A DNA stretch of 64,000 nucleotides, taken from contig NZ_BMRE01000045.1 in NCBI RefSeq assembly GCF_014648475.1, forward strand, positions 1 through 64,000. Reading direction: 5' to 3'. Under the pieces are notes generated by a model that was not told the origin of the DNA, ran no database searches, and saw only the letters and a list, made by a program, of their open reading frames with translations. The translations under genes were made by a program, and so were the position numbers. The DNA is from Lentzea flava (GTDB taxonomy: Bacteria; Actinomycetota; Actinomycetes; Mycobacteriales; Pseudonocardiaceae). Shown here one piece after another: positions 16,298 through 25,236 of this stretch (its first letter is position 1; each line of letters begins with the position of its first letter).

Positions 16298-17229
16298 AGC
16301 AGTTCCTCGATCTCTTTCAGGTCCGGCATCGCGTCGGCGCAGGCCAGCCGGGACGCCACGATCGCGCCGGCGGCGTTGGCGTAGCGGGCGATCTTCACCG
16401 GGTCCCAGCCCGACAGCAGGCCGTGCACCAGCGCCCCGCCGAACGCGTCACCGGCGCCGAGCCCGCAGACGACCTCGACCGGGTTCGGCTCGACCGTCCA
16501 CCTGCCGTCCGGCGTGGCCACCAGAACACCGTCGGCGCCCTTCTTGACCAGTGCCAACGAGATTCCGCGCGCCAGCAGGCGGTCGGCGGCCTCGTCCGGG
16601 TCGGACGTGCCGACCGCGATCTCGCACTCGGTCCGGTTGCCCACGGCGACCGTCACGTGGTCGAGCATCCAGCTGATCTCGGCACGCGCGGTCTTGACGT
16701 CCGGCCAGAACATCGGCCGGTAGTCGAGGTCCAGCACGGTGTGCCCGTGCCGGGCCCGGCTCGCCAGCATCATCCGCTGGGAGCCGCGGGCGGGTTCGGC
16801 GGACACCCCGGTGCCCGTCACCCACAGCAGCGGGACGTCGCGCACGAGGGACCACGGCACGTCGTCCTCGCTCAACGTCAGGTCCGGCGCGATCGGCAGC
16901 CGGTAGAACAGCAGCGGCGGGTCCGCTGGCGGGTTGAGCTCGCAGAACACCGCCGGCGTCAGCAGGTCCGGCGAGGTGCCGACGTGCTCCGACGACACCC
17001 CGAAACCCTCGAGTGCCTGGCGCACATAGGTTCCGAACCCGTCGGGGCCGACCTTGGTGAGAACTCCGGCACGACGACCGAGCCGCGCGGCGGCGACCGC
17101 GACGTTGGTCGCGGTGCCGCCGAGCGACTTGGCGAAGGTGCTGACCTCGGCGAGCGGCACGCCGGACTGCTCGGGGTAGAGGTCGACTCCGACCCTGCCG
17201 ACGGTCAGCACTTCCAGAGACGACGTCAC
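16294..17229 (-). CDS. iolC: 5-dehydro-2-deoxygluconokinase (PfkB family)
   Basis: The 311-aa PfkB-type sugar kinase has an N-terminal GRVGVDLYPEQSGVPL and SLGGTATNVAVAAARLG, and the catalytic GLGAGDAFGGALVHGLL near residue 270 with the base aspartate. It phosphorylates 2-deoxy-5-keto-D-gluconate in inositol breakdown. The start GTG at 17229 overlaps the ABC ATPase stop, and the 3' end overlaps the aldolase gene, so it is translationally coupled on both sides. Confidence 0.92.
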   Translation of the reverse strand: MTSSLEVLTVGRVGVDLYPEQSGVPLAEVSTFAKSLGGTATNVAVAAARLGRRAGVLTKVGPDGFGTYVRQALEGFGVSSEHVGTSPDLLTPAVFCELNPPADPPLLFYRLPIAPDLTLSEDDVPWSLVRDVPLLWVTGTGVSAEPARGSQRMMLASRARHGHTVLDLDYRPMFWPDVKTARAEISWMLDHVTVAVGNRTECEIAVGTSDPDEAADRLLARGISLALVKKGADGVLVATPDGRWTVEPNPVEVVCGLGAGDAFGGALVHGLLSGWDPVKIARYANAAGAIVASRLACADAMPDLKEIEELL

Positions 17230-17996
17230 GCCTCGACACCCCGCAGTTCGTGAGCCAGCGCTTCCAACTCGGCGCCACCGGCCATCTGGCGCGTCAGCTC
17301 CTCCAGGCCGATCTCCGACTTCTCGTAGCTGCCCAGCGCGCGGCCGCGCTTGAGCAGCAGGAACCGGTTGCCGACCGGGTAGGCGTGGTGCGGGTTGTGC
17401 GTGATCAGCACGACGCCGAGGCCGCGATCACGGGCCTGGGCCACGTACTTCAGCACGACACCGGCCTGCTTCACGCCGAGAGCCGCGGTCGGCTCGTCCA
17501 GGATCAGCACCTTGGCACCGAAGTACACGGCGCGGGCGATGGCGACGCACTGCCGTTCGCCACCCGACAGCGTGCCGACCGGCTGTTCCACGTCGCGCAG
17601 GTCGATGCCCATGTCGGACAACGCCTTCTTGGTGATCTCGCGGCCCTTCTTCCGGTCCAGGAAGCCGAACTTCGTCGTCGGCTCGGAACCCAGGAAGAAG
17701 TTGCGCCACACCGACATCAGCGGCACGACCGCGAGGTCCTGGTACACGGTCGCGATGCCGTGGTCCAGGGCCTCGCGCGGCGACGAGAACCTGACCTCAT
17801 CGCCCTCGACCTTGAACGAGCCCTGGTCGTGCTGATGGACTCCGGCCAGGATCTTGATCAGGGTCGACTTGCCGGCGCCGTTGTCGCCGAGCACGCAGGT
17901 GACCTCACCGGCGTTGACCACAGTGGACACATCGCTGAGAGCGATGACGCTGCCGTAGGTCTTGCCGATGTTCTCGACCTCGATGAGTGACGTCAT
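17226..17996 (-). CDS. Inositol ABC importer ATPase
   Basis: The 256-aa single-domain ATPase has Walker A GDNGAGKST (about residues 37-45), signature LSGGERQ, Walker B VLILDEPTAALG and switch histidine LITHN. It belongs to the ribose/FrcA-type group, but with one nucleotide-binding domain rather than the doubled RbsA form. It should power the permease encoded by the overlapping upstream gene. ATG 17996 is chosen for the ATGA overlap with the permease stop; the longer open frame opposes that gene. Confidence 0.92.
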   Translation of the reverse strand: MTSLIEVENIGKTYGSVIALSDVSTVVNAGEVTCVLGDNGAGKSTLIKILAGVHQHDQGSFKVEGDEVRFSSPREALDHGIATVYQDLAVVPLMSVWRNFFLGSEPTTKFGFLDRKKGREITKKALSDMGIDLRDVEQPVGTLSGGERQCVAIARAVYFGAKVLILDEPTAALGVKQAGVVLKYVAQARDRGLGVVLITHNPHHAYPVGNRFLLLKRGRALGSYEKSEIGLEELTRQMAGGAELEALAHELRGVEA

Positions 17997-19042
17997 CGCT
18001 TCACCCTTTCCGCCCGACGGCGAAGCATGTTGTTCACCAGCACGGCCGCCAGCAGCATCACGCCGAGGAACAGCTGGAACCAGTCGCTGTTCCAGCCGGC
18101 GTAGACGATGCCCTGCCGCGCCATGCCGAAGATCAACGCGCCGATCGCCGCGCCCACCGCGGAACCGAAGCCACCGGTCAGCAGGCAGCCGCCGATCACC
18201 GCCGCGATGATGTACTGGAACTCGAGGCCGATGCCCTGGTTCGCCTGCACGCTCGCGTACCGCAGGATGTTGATCGAGCCGACGAGCCACGCGGCGAACG
18301 CCGTCGTCATGAACAGCAGGATCTTCGACCGCACGACCGGCACACCGACCGCACGTGAGCTCTGCGCGGCACCGCCGATCGCGAAGATCCAGTTGCCGAA
18401 CTTGGTGCGCACCAGCACGGTCGACGCGATGACCGTGAACAGGGCCCACCAGATGATCGACACGTAGAAGCTCTGGCCGCCGATCTGGAACGTCGACGCG
18501 AACAGGAAGCCCGCCGACTCGTAGCCTGCGGTCGCCCGCATGCCCGACACCTGCACGCTGCCGGTCACGAGCCGGGTGACGCCGAGGTTGAGGCCCTGCA
18601 ACGCGAGGAAGCTGCCCAGCGTCACGATGAAGCTCGGCAGGCCCGTGCGCATCACGAGCCAGCCGTTCAACGCTCCCACCGCCAACGCGAAGGCGAGCGA
18701 CACCAGCAACGCCAGCCAGACGTTGAGTCCCAGCTGGGTGGCGAGGAGAGCCGTGACGAGCGCGGTGGACGCCGTCATGACACCGGCGGAGAGGTCGAAC
18801 TCGCCACCGATCATGAGCAGCGCCACGGCGACCGCCATGATGCCGAGCATGGACGCGTCGTCCAGCCAGGTCGCGGCACCGCCCAGGCTCAGGAACTGCT
18901 CGGTGACCACGGAGAAGAAGAGGAACACGAGCAGTGCGCCGAGCATGGCGCCGATCTCCGGACGCACGACCAGCTGATCGAGCAGCCTCGGCTTGCTCAG
19001 CCGTTCGTCGGCAACCGGTGGAGCCTTGGCCGTCACGGTCAT
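17993..19042 (-). CDS. Inositol ABC importer permease (RbsC/FrcC family)
   Basis: The 349-aa membrane protein has about nine to ten helices and the RbsC-type segments LLMIGGEFDLSAGVMTA, GLPSFIVTLGSFLALQGLNLG and AVIGGCLLTGGFGSAVGAAIGAL. It forms the channel of the importer. I prefer ATG 19042, about 11 bases after AAGGAG; an in-frame GTG at 19054 lies too close to that site. Substrate assignment to inositol rests on the operon. Confidence 0.9.
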   Translation of the reverse strand: MTVTAKAPPVADERLSKPRLLDQLVVRPEIGAMLGALLVFLFFSVVTEQFLSLGGAATWLDDASMLGIMAVAVALLMIGGEFDLSAGVMTASTALVTALLATQLGLNVWLALLVSLAFALAVGALNGWLVMRTGLPSFIVTLGSFLALQGLNLGVTRLVTGSVQVSGMRATAGYESAGFLFASTFQIGGQSFYVSIIWWALFTVIASTVLVRTKFGNWIFAIGGAAQSSRAVGVPVVRSKILLFMTTAFAAWLVGSINILRYASVQANQGIGLEFQYIIAAVIGGCLLTGGFGSAVGAAIGALIFGMARQGIVYAGWNSDWFQLFLGVMLLAAVLVNNMLRRRAERVKR

Positions 19043-19057
19043 CTCCCCGCTCACTCC

Positions 19058-20044
19058 TTACCGCTTGCCGTTCTTGGCGTACTCCGCGACCTTGTCCACA
19101 TTGGACTTGTCGACGAAGCCGGGACCGGTCAGGACGGGCTTGCCACCGCCGAGCGTGTTGGCGTTGTCCTTGAACAGCTTCAGCATCACGATCGGCAGGT
19201 AGCCCTGCTGGTACTGCTGCTGGTCGACGGCGAAGAGCACCTCACCGGACTTGATCGAGTTGACCACGTCCGCGTTCAGGTCGAACGTCGCGACCTGCGC
19301 CTTCGAGCCCGCGCCCTTGATGGCGGAGGCGGCGTTCACGGCGACCTGCGGGTTCAGCGCCAGCACGCCGTCGACGGAGGTGTCGGACTGCAGCTTGGCC
19401 TTGATGCGCGCCTCGATGTCGGTCGGGTTGGAGATGTCGACCTGCAGGTTCTCCACGGCACCGCCGAAACCGGTGCGGGCACCGTCGCAGCGCTGGTTGA
19501 GGCCCGTGTTGCCGGCCTCGTGGATCACGCACAGCAGCTTGGTCCTGCCCGCCGCCTTGAGCTTCTTGCCGGCTTCCTCACCGGCGATCGACTCCTCCTG
19601 GCCGACGTGGGCCATGGCACCGAACTCGGCGCTCTTCGCGCTGCCGGAGTTGATCGTGATGACCGGGATCCCGGCCTTCACCGCGTTCTCGATGGAGGTC
19701 TTCAGCGCGTCCGGGTTCGCCATCGACACCACGATGCCGCCGACCTTCTGCGACACGGCGTTGTCGATCAGCTTGGCCTGGGCGCCGGGGTCGCCGTCGG
19801 AGTTGTAGGTGACGCCGACGCCGAGCTGCTTGCCCGCGTCCTCGGCGCCGACCTTCACCACGCTCCAGAACGCGTCACCCGCGGTGCCGTGCGTGATGAC
19901 GGCGACCTTGAGGTCACCCGAACTGCCGGACGAGCTGTTGTTCTGCGTGTTCTGGGTATTGGTACCCGTGGGACCGCTGCAGGCGGCGAGTAGAGCAACA
20001 CCGGCGAGAGCAACGCCCGCGCGGATGACCAAGCGAGACTTCAT
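19058..20044 (-). CDS. Inositol ABC importer binding lipoprotein
   Basis: The 328-aa protein has a lipoprotein signal peptide with lipobox LLAAC (C22) and a Gln/Asn/Ser-rich linker. A periplasmic-binding fold of the ribose/xylose type follows (LKVAVITHGTAGDAFW, GIVVSMANPDALKTSIENAVKAGIPVITIN). It is expected to sit on the membrane outside and deliver myo-inositol. The start has GGAG upstream. It lies between iolE (14 bp) and the permease. Confidence 0.92.
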   Translation of the reverse strand: MKSRLVIRAGVALAGVALLAACSGPTGTNTQNTQNNSSSGSSGDLKVAVITHGTAGDAFWSVVKVGAEDAGKQLGVGVTYNSDGDPGAQAKLIDNAVSQKVGGIVVSMANPDALKTSIENAVKAGIPVITINSGSAKSAEFGAMAHVGQEESIAGEEAGKKLKAAGRTKLLCVIHEAGNTGLNQRCDGARTGFGGAVENLQVDISNPTDIEARIKAKLQSDTSVDGVLALNPQVAVNAASAIKGAGSKAQVATFDLNADVVNSIKSGEVLFAVDQQQYQQGYLPIVMLKLFKDNANTLGGGKPVLTGPGFVDKSNVDKVAEYAKNGKR

Positions 20045-20058
20045 CGTCTCCAGTCCCT

Positions 20059-20919
20059 TCAGAGGATCTTGCTGAGGTGCGCGAGGCTGCGCGCGGTGTC
20101 CTTCAGTGGCTTGTCCACTGGACTTCCGTCCTTGAGCCGCGTGTCCTGCTCAAGCACGAACCATCCGGTGTAGCCCGCCTCTTGAACGAGCTTCACCAGC
20201 GCTTCCACGTCCACGTCGCCGTCCCCGAGCGGCACGTAGATGCCCTGTTCCACGGCATCGGTGTAACTGAGCTCGCCGCTGCGCACCTTCGCCGCGATCT
20301 CGTCACGCACGTCCTTGAGGTGCACGTGACCGATGCGGTCCGGGTAGCGGCGCGCCAGCTCGACCGGGTCCGTGCCACCGATGAGGAGGTGGCCGGTGTC
20401 CAGGCAGAGCTGGAGATCGGAGTCCGCGAGGAACCGGTCGACCTCCGCCTCCCGCTCGACGTGGGTGCCCACGTGCGGGTGCAGCACGGTGGTGAGCCCG
20501 TGCTTCGCGGCGATCTCGCGGATCTTCGCGCAGGTGTCGACGAGGGTGTTCCACTCCTCGTCGGTGAGCTGCGGTCGTTCGTCGTAGCCGTCCAGGCCCG
20601 TCGCGGCGGCGAGCACGAGCACCTCGGCCCCGCCCGCCTTCAGGATTCCTGCCACGCGGTCGGCTTCGTCCAGAGTGGACTGCACGTCCGTGTGCAGCGT
20701 GACGGCGAGGAAGCCGCCGACCAGCGTCAGCTCGTACTCGGTGAGCAGCGCCTTCAACGCACCGGGGTCGGCGGGCAGGTAGTCGGGAGGGCCGAGCTCG
20801 GTGGCTGCCAGGCCCAGCTCGTTCATCTCGCCGAGGACGGTCGGGGCCGGCAGGACGTTGCCCCAGCCCGGAACCTCGCACACGCCCCAGGAGATCGGTG
20901 CTCCAGCGATCTTCGCCAT
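20059..20919 (-). CDS. iolE: Inosose dehydratase-like TIM barrel (IolE)
   Basis: The 286-aa protein belongs to the xylose-isomerase-like TIM-barrel family. APISWGVCEVPGWG at the N terminus, TVLHPHVGTHVE, LCLDTGHLLIGG and HVHLKDV carry the metal ligands. In inositol clusters this family includes IolE (inosose dehydration) and IolH/IolI. IolE is the most likely role because the pathway needs it and no other candidate is present. It starts 2 bp after the iolG stop and has AGGGG upstream. Confidence 0.82.
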   Translation of the reverse strand: MAKIAGAPISWGVCEVPGWGNVLPAPTVLGEMNELGLAATELGPPDYLPADPGALKALLTEYELTLVGGFLAVTLHTDVQSTLDEADRVAGILKAGGAEVLVLAAATGLDGYDERPQLTDEEWNTLVDTCAKIREIAAKHGLTTVLHPHVGTHVEREAEVDRFLADSDLQLCLDTGHLLIGGTDPVELARRYPDRIGHVHLKDVRDEIAAKVRSGELSYTDAVEQGIYVPLGDGDVDVEALVKLVQEAGYTGWFVLEQDTRLKDGSPVDKPLKDTARSLAHLSKIL

Positions 20920-20921
20920 GC

Positions 20922-21917
20922 TCAGTTCCCCTCGATCTTCACCGGTGCGCCGGTGCGGCGCGACCGCTCACACGCTTCAGCCAGGCGAAGGCTGATCAGA
21001 CTCTCCCTCGCCGGTGACGGGTTCGCGACTTCGCCCTTGATGACCTGCGTGAACAGGTTCATCTCGTTGACGTACGCGCGGTGGAAGCGCTCGGGGAAGC
21101 CGGGGTAGGCGTCCGGTCCGGCCACGTGGCCGCCGGGCTCCAGCGAGTTGAGCGGCGTGCGCGGGTCGACGCCCGCGACGAGCGAGTCCTTGCTGCCCAG
21201 CACCTCGATGCGGTGGTCGTAGCCGACCGGGTCGTGCCGGCCGCCGGCCAGCGTGGCGTGCGCGCCGCCCGCGAACTTCAGCATCACGACCGCGTTGTCG
21301 ACGTCGTCGGCGTCCGCGAACGCCTGGTGCACCAGCACCGAACCGCTCGCGTAGACCTCCACGACGGGCTCGCCGACCAGCCACGGCACGCAGTCCAGGT
21401 CGTGGATCAGCAGGTCGCGGAAGATGCCGCCGGAGGCGGGCAGGTAGGAGAAGTCCGGCGGGTTCGCGTCGTTGCCGACGGCCCTGACCAGGTAGATGTC
21501 GCCGACCTCGCCCGCGCGGATGCGGCGGTTGAGCTCGTAGATGGCCGGGTCGAACCGGCGCTGGAAGCCCACGAGCACCTCGACGCCGGACTTCTCGACG
21601 TCCTCGACCAGCGCCGTCATCTCGGCGAGGTCGCTCGCGATCGGCTTCTCGCACAGCGTGGGGACACCCTTGGCGATCGCCGCGCGCAGCATCTCCGGGT
21701 GGGTGTTCGTCGGGGTGGCGAGCAGGACACCGTCGACGTTGCCCAACAACGTGTCGAGGTCGTCCACCGCCTTGGTCCCGCTCAGGTCAGCCGACGCCTG
21801 CGCGGCGCGACCGGGCACCGGGTCGAAGAGAAGCACCTCGTCGACTCGATCCAGTGCGGCGAGGTTGGTCGCGTGCATGGTGCCGATCCTGCCGACACCC
21901 GCTACTCCGATCCGCAT
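20922..21917 (-). CDS. iolG: myo-Inositol 2-dehydrogenase
   Basis: The 331-aa Gfo/Idh/MocA oxidoreductase has the Rossmann motif GVAGVGRIGTMHA, the catalytic lysine in CEKPIA and the GIFRDLLIHDLD motif with the catalytic aspartate and histidine. It oxidises inositol to scyllo-inosose with NAD. It is the first gene of the operon; AGGGGAAA precedes the ATG. Two operator-like palindromes lie 33-63 bp upstream. Confidence 0.92.
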   Translation of the reverse strand: MRIGVAGVGRIGTMHATNLAALDRVDEVLLFDPVPGRAAQASADLSGTKAVDDLDTLLGNVDGVLLATPTNTHPEMLRAAIAKGVPTLCEKPIASDLAEMTALVEDVEKSGVEVLVGFQRRFDPAIYELNRRIRAGEVGDIYLVRAVGNDANPPDFSYLPASGGIFRDLLIHDLDCVPWLVGEPVVEVYASGSVLVHQAFADADDVDNAVVMLKFAGGAHATLAGGRHDPVGYDHRIEVLGSKDSLVAGVDPRTPLNSLEPGGHVAGPDAYPGFPERFHRAYVNEMNLFTQVIKGEVANPSPARESLISLRLAEACERSRRTGAPVKIEGN

Positions 21918-21949
21918 CGCAGGTTTCCCCTGTTCATCGCCGAGATGTG

Positions 21950-21980
21950 TTAGAGCGCTCTATTGGTTGGAGCGCTCTAA
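21950..21980. promoter_or_regulatory. Two LacI-type operators between iolG and the regulator gene
   Basis: Two 14-bp sites, 21950-21963 and 21967-21980, each match TTAGAGCGCTCTAA with one mismatch. Their centres are 17 bp apart, so they lie on roughly opposite faces of the helix. GAGCGCTC-type palindromes with a central CG are typical targets of LacI-family proteins. They are placed to control both the iolG operon and the divergent regulator-iolA pair. Confidence 0.85.
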
Positions 21981-22051
21981 TGCTGTAGCTTCCATCACAC
22001 GGGTGTCAAGGGTGTGTTTCCCGCCCGTGACGTGAGGGGAGGTGGTCACCG

Positions 22052-23053
22052 GTGGTCAGACCGACGATGGAGGACGTGGCTCTGCGTGCGGGCGTGTCCC
22101 GCGCACTGGTGTCACTCGTGATGCGCAACTCACCCAAGGTGAGCGAGGCGCGACGCGCTGCTGTCCTGAAGGCCGCGGAGGAACTGGGGTATTCGCCGCA
22201 CGCGATGGCGCGATCACTCGCCTCGCGCACGTCGACAGTGCTGGGCGTGATGGTGTCCGACCTGCACAACGCGTTCTTCGCCGAGGTCGTGGACGGCATC
22301 GACGAGGTCGCGCGCGAGCAGGGGTTCGACATCATCATCAACACCGGTGGCCGCTCGCCCGCCCGCGAACGCCGCGCGCTGGAGTCGCTGCTCTCGTTCC
22401 GCCCGGCCGGGTTGATCCTGCTGTCGCCCGTCGTTCCGGCGACCGCGATCAGCAAAGCCGCCGAACAACTTCCGATCGTGCTCGTCGCCCGGTCGTCGCG
22501 AGTGTCCACTGTGGATACGATCAACGACGACGGCGAGCAGGGTGCGCGGCTGGCGGTCGACCACCTGGTCTCGTTGGGGCACAAGCGCATCGCCCATCTC
22601 GACGGCGGTGAAGGAACCCAGGCCGGACCGCGTCGCCGGGGCTACGTCACCGCGATGGAAGCGCACGGGCTCACGCCCCAGGTCGTGCCGTCCGAGTACA
22701 CCGACGCGGCCGGTGCGCGGGCGATCCGATCACTGATCGAGGATGGCGCGCTGCCCACCGCCATCCTGTCCTGCAACGACTTCAACGCCGTCGGCGCGAT
22801 CTCGGCGTTGGAGGACGCCGGACTGCGCGTGCCGCACGACGTTTCCGTTGTGGGGTACGACAACACTTCGTTGGCGGCACTCCGCCACGTTTCGCTGACC
22901 ACGATCGACCAGCCGCGTGCCGAGTTCGGCCGGCTGGCGGCTCTGGCCCTGCTGCAGCGAGTTCGCGACGGGCGCACCGAACCCGTGCGCCATCTCCTCA
23001 ATCCCTCTCTCGTCGTCCGCAACACGACAGCTCCCCCAGGAGGACCGCGTTGA
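22052..23053 (+). CDS. LacI-family regulator of the inositol locus
   Basis: The 333-aa protein begins with a LacI HTH (TMEDVALRAGVSRALVSLVMRN) and hinge (ARSLASRTSTVLGVMVSDL). A periplasmic-binding-like effector domain follows, ending with VGYDNTSLAALRHVSLTTIDQP. It probably represses the operon until inositol or a metabolite binds. The GTG start has GAGGGGAGG upstream. Its stop overlaps the TTG start of iolA. It is not related to the DeoR-type IolR of Bacillus. Confidence 0.88.
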   Translation: MVRPTMEDVALRAGVSRALVSLVMRNSPKVSEARRAAVLKAAEELGYSPHAMARSLASRTSTVLGVMVSDLHNAFFAEVVDGIDEVAREQGFDIIINTGGRSPARERRALESLLSFRPAGLILLSPVVPATAISKAAEQLPIVLVARSSRVSTVDTINDDGEQGARLAVDHLVSLGHKRIAHLDGGEGTQAGPRRRGYVTAMEAHGLTPQVVPSEYTDAAGARAIRSLIEDGALPTAILSCNDFNAVGAISALEDAGLRVPHDVSVVGYDNTSLAALRHVSLTTIDQPRAEFGRLAALALLQRVRDGRTEPVRHLLNPSLVVRNTTAPPGGPR

Positions 23054-24543
23054 GCACCATCCCCCACTGGATCGACGGCGCCCGCACCACGGGGGTGTCG
23101 TCCCGCACGTCCGACGTCTTCAACCCCGCGACCGGCGAGGTCGCCAAGCAGGTCGTGCTGGCCGAGCAGGCGGACGTCGACCTCGCGGTGTCGTCCTCGC
23201 TGAAGGCGGCGCAGTCGTGGTCCGAGTCGTCGCTGTCGACCCGCAGCAGGATCCTGTTCGCCTACCGGCACCTGCTGCACGAGGCGCGCAACGAGCTCGC
23301 CGAGATCATCACGTCCGAGCACGGCAAGGTGCTCTCCGACGCCGCCGGTGAGGTGCAGCGCGGCCTCGAGGTCGTCGAGTTCGCGTGCGGCATCCCGCAG
23401 CTGCTCAAGGGCGAGCACTCCGAGCAGGTCTCACGCGGCGTCGACGCGTACTCGCTGCGCCAGCCGCTCGGCGTGGTCGCGGGCATCACGCCGTTCAACT
23501 TCCCCGTGATGGTGCCGATGTGGATGTTCCCCATCGCCATCGCGACCGGGAACACCTTCGTGCTCAAGCCTTCCGAGCGCGACCCGTCCGCGTCGGTGCG
23601 GCTCGCCGAGCTGTTCCAGGAGGCAGGGCTGCCCGACGGCGTGCTGAACGTCCTGCAGGGTGACGCGTTCGCCGTCAACGCGCTGCTCGACCACCCGGAC
23701 GTCGCGGCCGCGTCGTTCGTCGGCTCGACCCCGATCGCGAAGCACGTGTACTCGCGCGGAACCGCCGCCGGCAAGCGCGTGCAGGCCCTGGGTGGCGCGA
23801 AGAACCACATGGTCGTGCTGCCGGACGCCGACCTCGACGTGGCGGCCGACGCCGCCGTCTCCGCCGGTTACGGCTCTGCCGGTGAGCGCTGCATGGCGAT
23901 CTCGGTCGTCGTCGCGGTCGGCGAGACCGGTGACGCCCTCGTGGAGAAGATCGCCGCGCGGACCCGCGACCTGCACCCGTCGGTGCTGCCTGGCACCAAC
24001 CCCGACGCGCAGATGGGCCCGCTGGTCACCGGCGTGCACCGGGACAAGGTGAAGTCCTATGTGGACGCGGGCGAGGCCGCCGGTGCTTCGCTCGTGGTCG
24101 ACGGCCGCGGCTACGCGCCCGAGGGACACGAGAACGGCTTCTGGCTCGCGCCGACGCTCTTCGACCACGTCACGCCCGACATGACGATCTACACCGACGA
24201 GATCTTCGGCCCGGTGCTGTCGGTCGTGCGCGTCAACACGTTCGAGGACGCCGTGGAGCTGGTGAACGCCAACCCCTACGGCAACGGCACGGCCATCTAC
24301 ACCGGTGACGGCCTGGCCGCGCGGGAGTACCAGCGGCGGGTGCACGTCGGCATGGTCGGCATCAACGTGCCGATCCCCGTGCCGATGGCGTACTACTCGT
24401 TCGGCGGCTGGAAGGACTCGCTGTTCGGCGACACGCACGTGCACGGCGCGGAGGGCGTGAAGTTCTACACCCGCGCGAAGGCGATCACGGCCAGGTGGCC
24501 GCAGCAGCACGGCGTGAACCTGGGCTTCCCGACGCACGGCTGA
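23050..24543 (+). CDS. iolA: Methylmalonate-semialdehyde dehydrogenase (CoA-acylating)
   Basis: The 497-aa ALDH-superfamily protein carries the MMSDH features GITPFNFPVMVPMWMFPIAIATGN and the catalytic cysteine in GYGSAGERCMA (about residue 285). It converts malonic semialdehyde from inositol into acetyl-CoA and CO2; it could also serve valine breakdown (mmsA). The start is a TTG overlapping the regulator's stop. A strong terminator follows. Confidence 0.93.
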   Translation: MSTIPHWIDGARTTGVSSRTSDVFNPATGEVAKQVVLAEQADVDLAVSSSLKAAQSWSESSLSTRSRILFAYRHLLHEARNELAEIITSEHGKVLSDAAGEVQRGLEVVEFACGIPQLLKGEHSEQVSRGVDAYSLRQPLGVVAGITPFNFPVMVPMWMFPIAIATGNTFVLKPSERDPSASVRLAELFQEAGLPDGVLNVLQGDAFAVNALLDHPDVAAASFVGSTPIAKHVYSRGTAAGKRVQALGGAKNHMVVLPDADLDVAADAAVSAGYGSAGERCMAISVVVAVGETGDALVEKIAARTRDLHPSVLPGTNPDAQMGPLVTGVHRDKVKSYVDAGEAAGASLVVDGRGYAPEGHENGFWLAPTLFDHVTPDMTIYTDEIFGPVLSVVRVNTFEDAVELVNANPYGNGTAIYTGDGLAAREYQRRVHVGMVGINVPIPVPMAYYSFGGWKDSLFGDTHVHGAEGVKFYTRAKAITARWPQQHGVNLGFPTHG

Positions 24544-24555
24544 TCCGTTCGGCCC

Positions 24556-24597
24556 AACGGTGGCCCCTGTCCGCATTCGGCGAACAGGGCCACCGTT
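24556..24597 (+). terminator. Rho-independent-type terminator after iolA
   Basis: An 11-bp GC-rich stem (AACGGTGGCCC/GGGCCACCGTT) with further inner pairing (TGT/ACA) lies 12 bp after the iolA stop and is followed by TCTATTT. Confidence 0.8.
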
Positions 24598-24865
24598 TCT
24601 ATTTGGTACGAACCAATTCACCCGGCCGCGACGCGCTGATCTGGGGCGACGAACTAAGCGAACGATTGTCCTGCTGCAATTTTCCGCGGTTCGCCGATCA
24701 TGGAATATTCCGACACAGATCATCGGTTCGACAAAGGTGCTGGACACGGCGGTAGGATCCGCGCTCACCAGTCGAACAACGCTTCCTTTCTCGCGGGCGC
24801 GGTCCCGTTCGTTACAGCCCTCGCCGGAAAGGAGGAAGAACGCCGCAGCAGGAGGACCGAACACG
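24598..24865 (+). promoter_or_regulatory. AT-richer intergenic stretch upstream of small HTH gene
   Basis: This 268-bp stretch holds no gene I can support. It is lower in GC than its neighbours. A short inverted repeat TTGGT-ACGA-ACCAA lies at 24603-24616, just after the iolA terminator. It presumably contains the promoter of the HTH gene at 24866, which has AGGAGGA upstream of its ATG. Confidence 0.35.
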
Positions 24866-25228
24866 ATGTCGCCCAGCGAGGACGACAGTCCGTTCGCGAC
24901 AGCACGCCGCGCCACCACATGTGCCGAGTTCGTTCGCGCGCTGAACCAGCTGCGCCAGACGAGAGGATTGTCGTACCAGCAGGTGTCGGACAGCGCCGGC
25001 ACCCGCGTGCTGCCGAAGAGCAGCGCCCACGCGCTGTGCACGTTCCGGTTCCCGAAGCGGGAAGACCAGCTCCGGGCCTTCCTCACCGGGTGCGGGGAGC
25101 CTGCCGACGCGCGCGAGCGGTGGGTGGAGCAGTGGCGGCGCGTGACGGCCTCCCGCGCCAACAGGAGGCCGCACCCCGCTGCTCAGCTGGTCCAAAGCTC
25201 GGCCAGGGGTTTCTCACCACCGGAATAG
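24866..25228 (+). CDS. Small XRE-like HTH protein
   Basis: The 120-aa protein contains a helix-turn-helix region of Xre type: CAEFVRALNQLRQTRGLSYQQVSDSAG, then SSAHALCTFRFPKREDQLRAFLTGCG (residues about 18-75). The C-terminal part is helical, with paired tryptophans. It is clearly similar to the C-terminal half of the protein at 25883, so the two are paralogues. The start is set by AGGAGGA before the ATG. Its function is unknown; such proteins are often regulators or partners in small actinomycete signalling loci. Confidence 0.6.
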   Translation: MSPSEDDSPFATARRATTCAEFVRALNQLRQTRGLSYQQVSDSAGTRVLPKSSAHALCTFRFPKREDQLRAFLTGCGEPADARERWVEQWRRVTASRANRRPHPAAQLVQSSARGFSPPE

Positions 25229-25236
25229 CATTCCGG
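25220..25236 (+). terminator. Short hairpin over the stop codon of the HTH gene
   Basis: A perfect 7-bp inverted repeat (CCGGAAT-AGC-ATTCCGG) has the TAG stop inside it. It could be a weak terminator. Confidence 0.4.
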
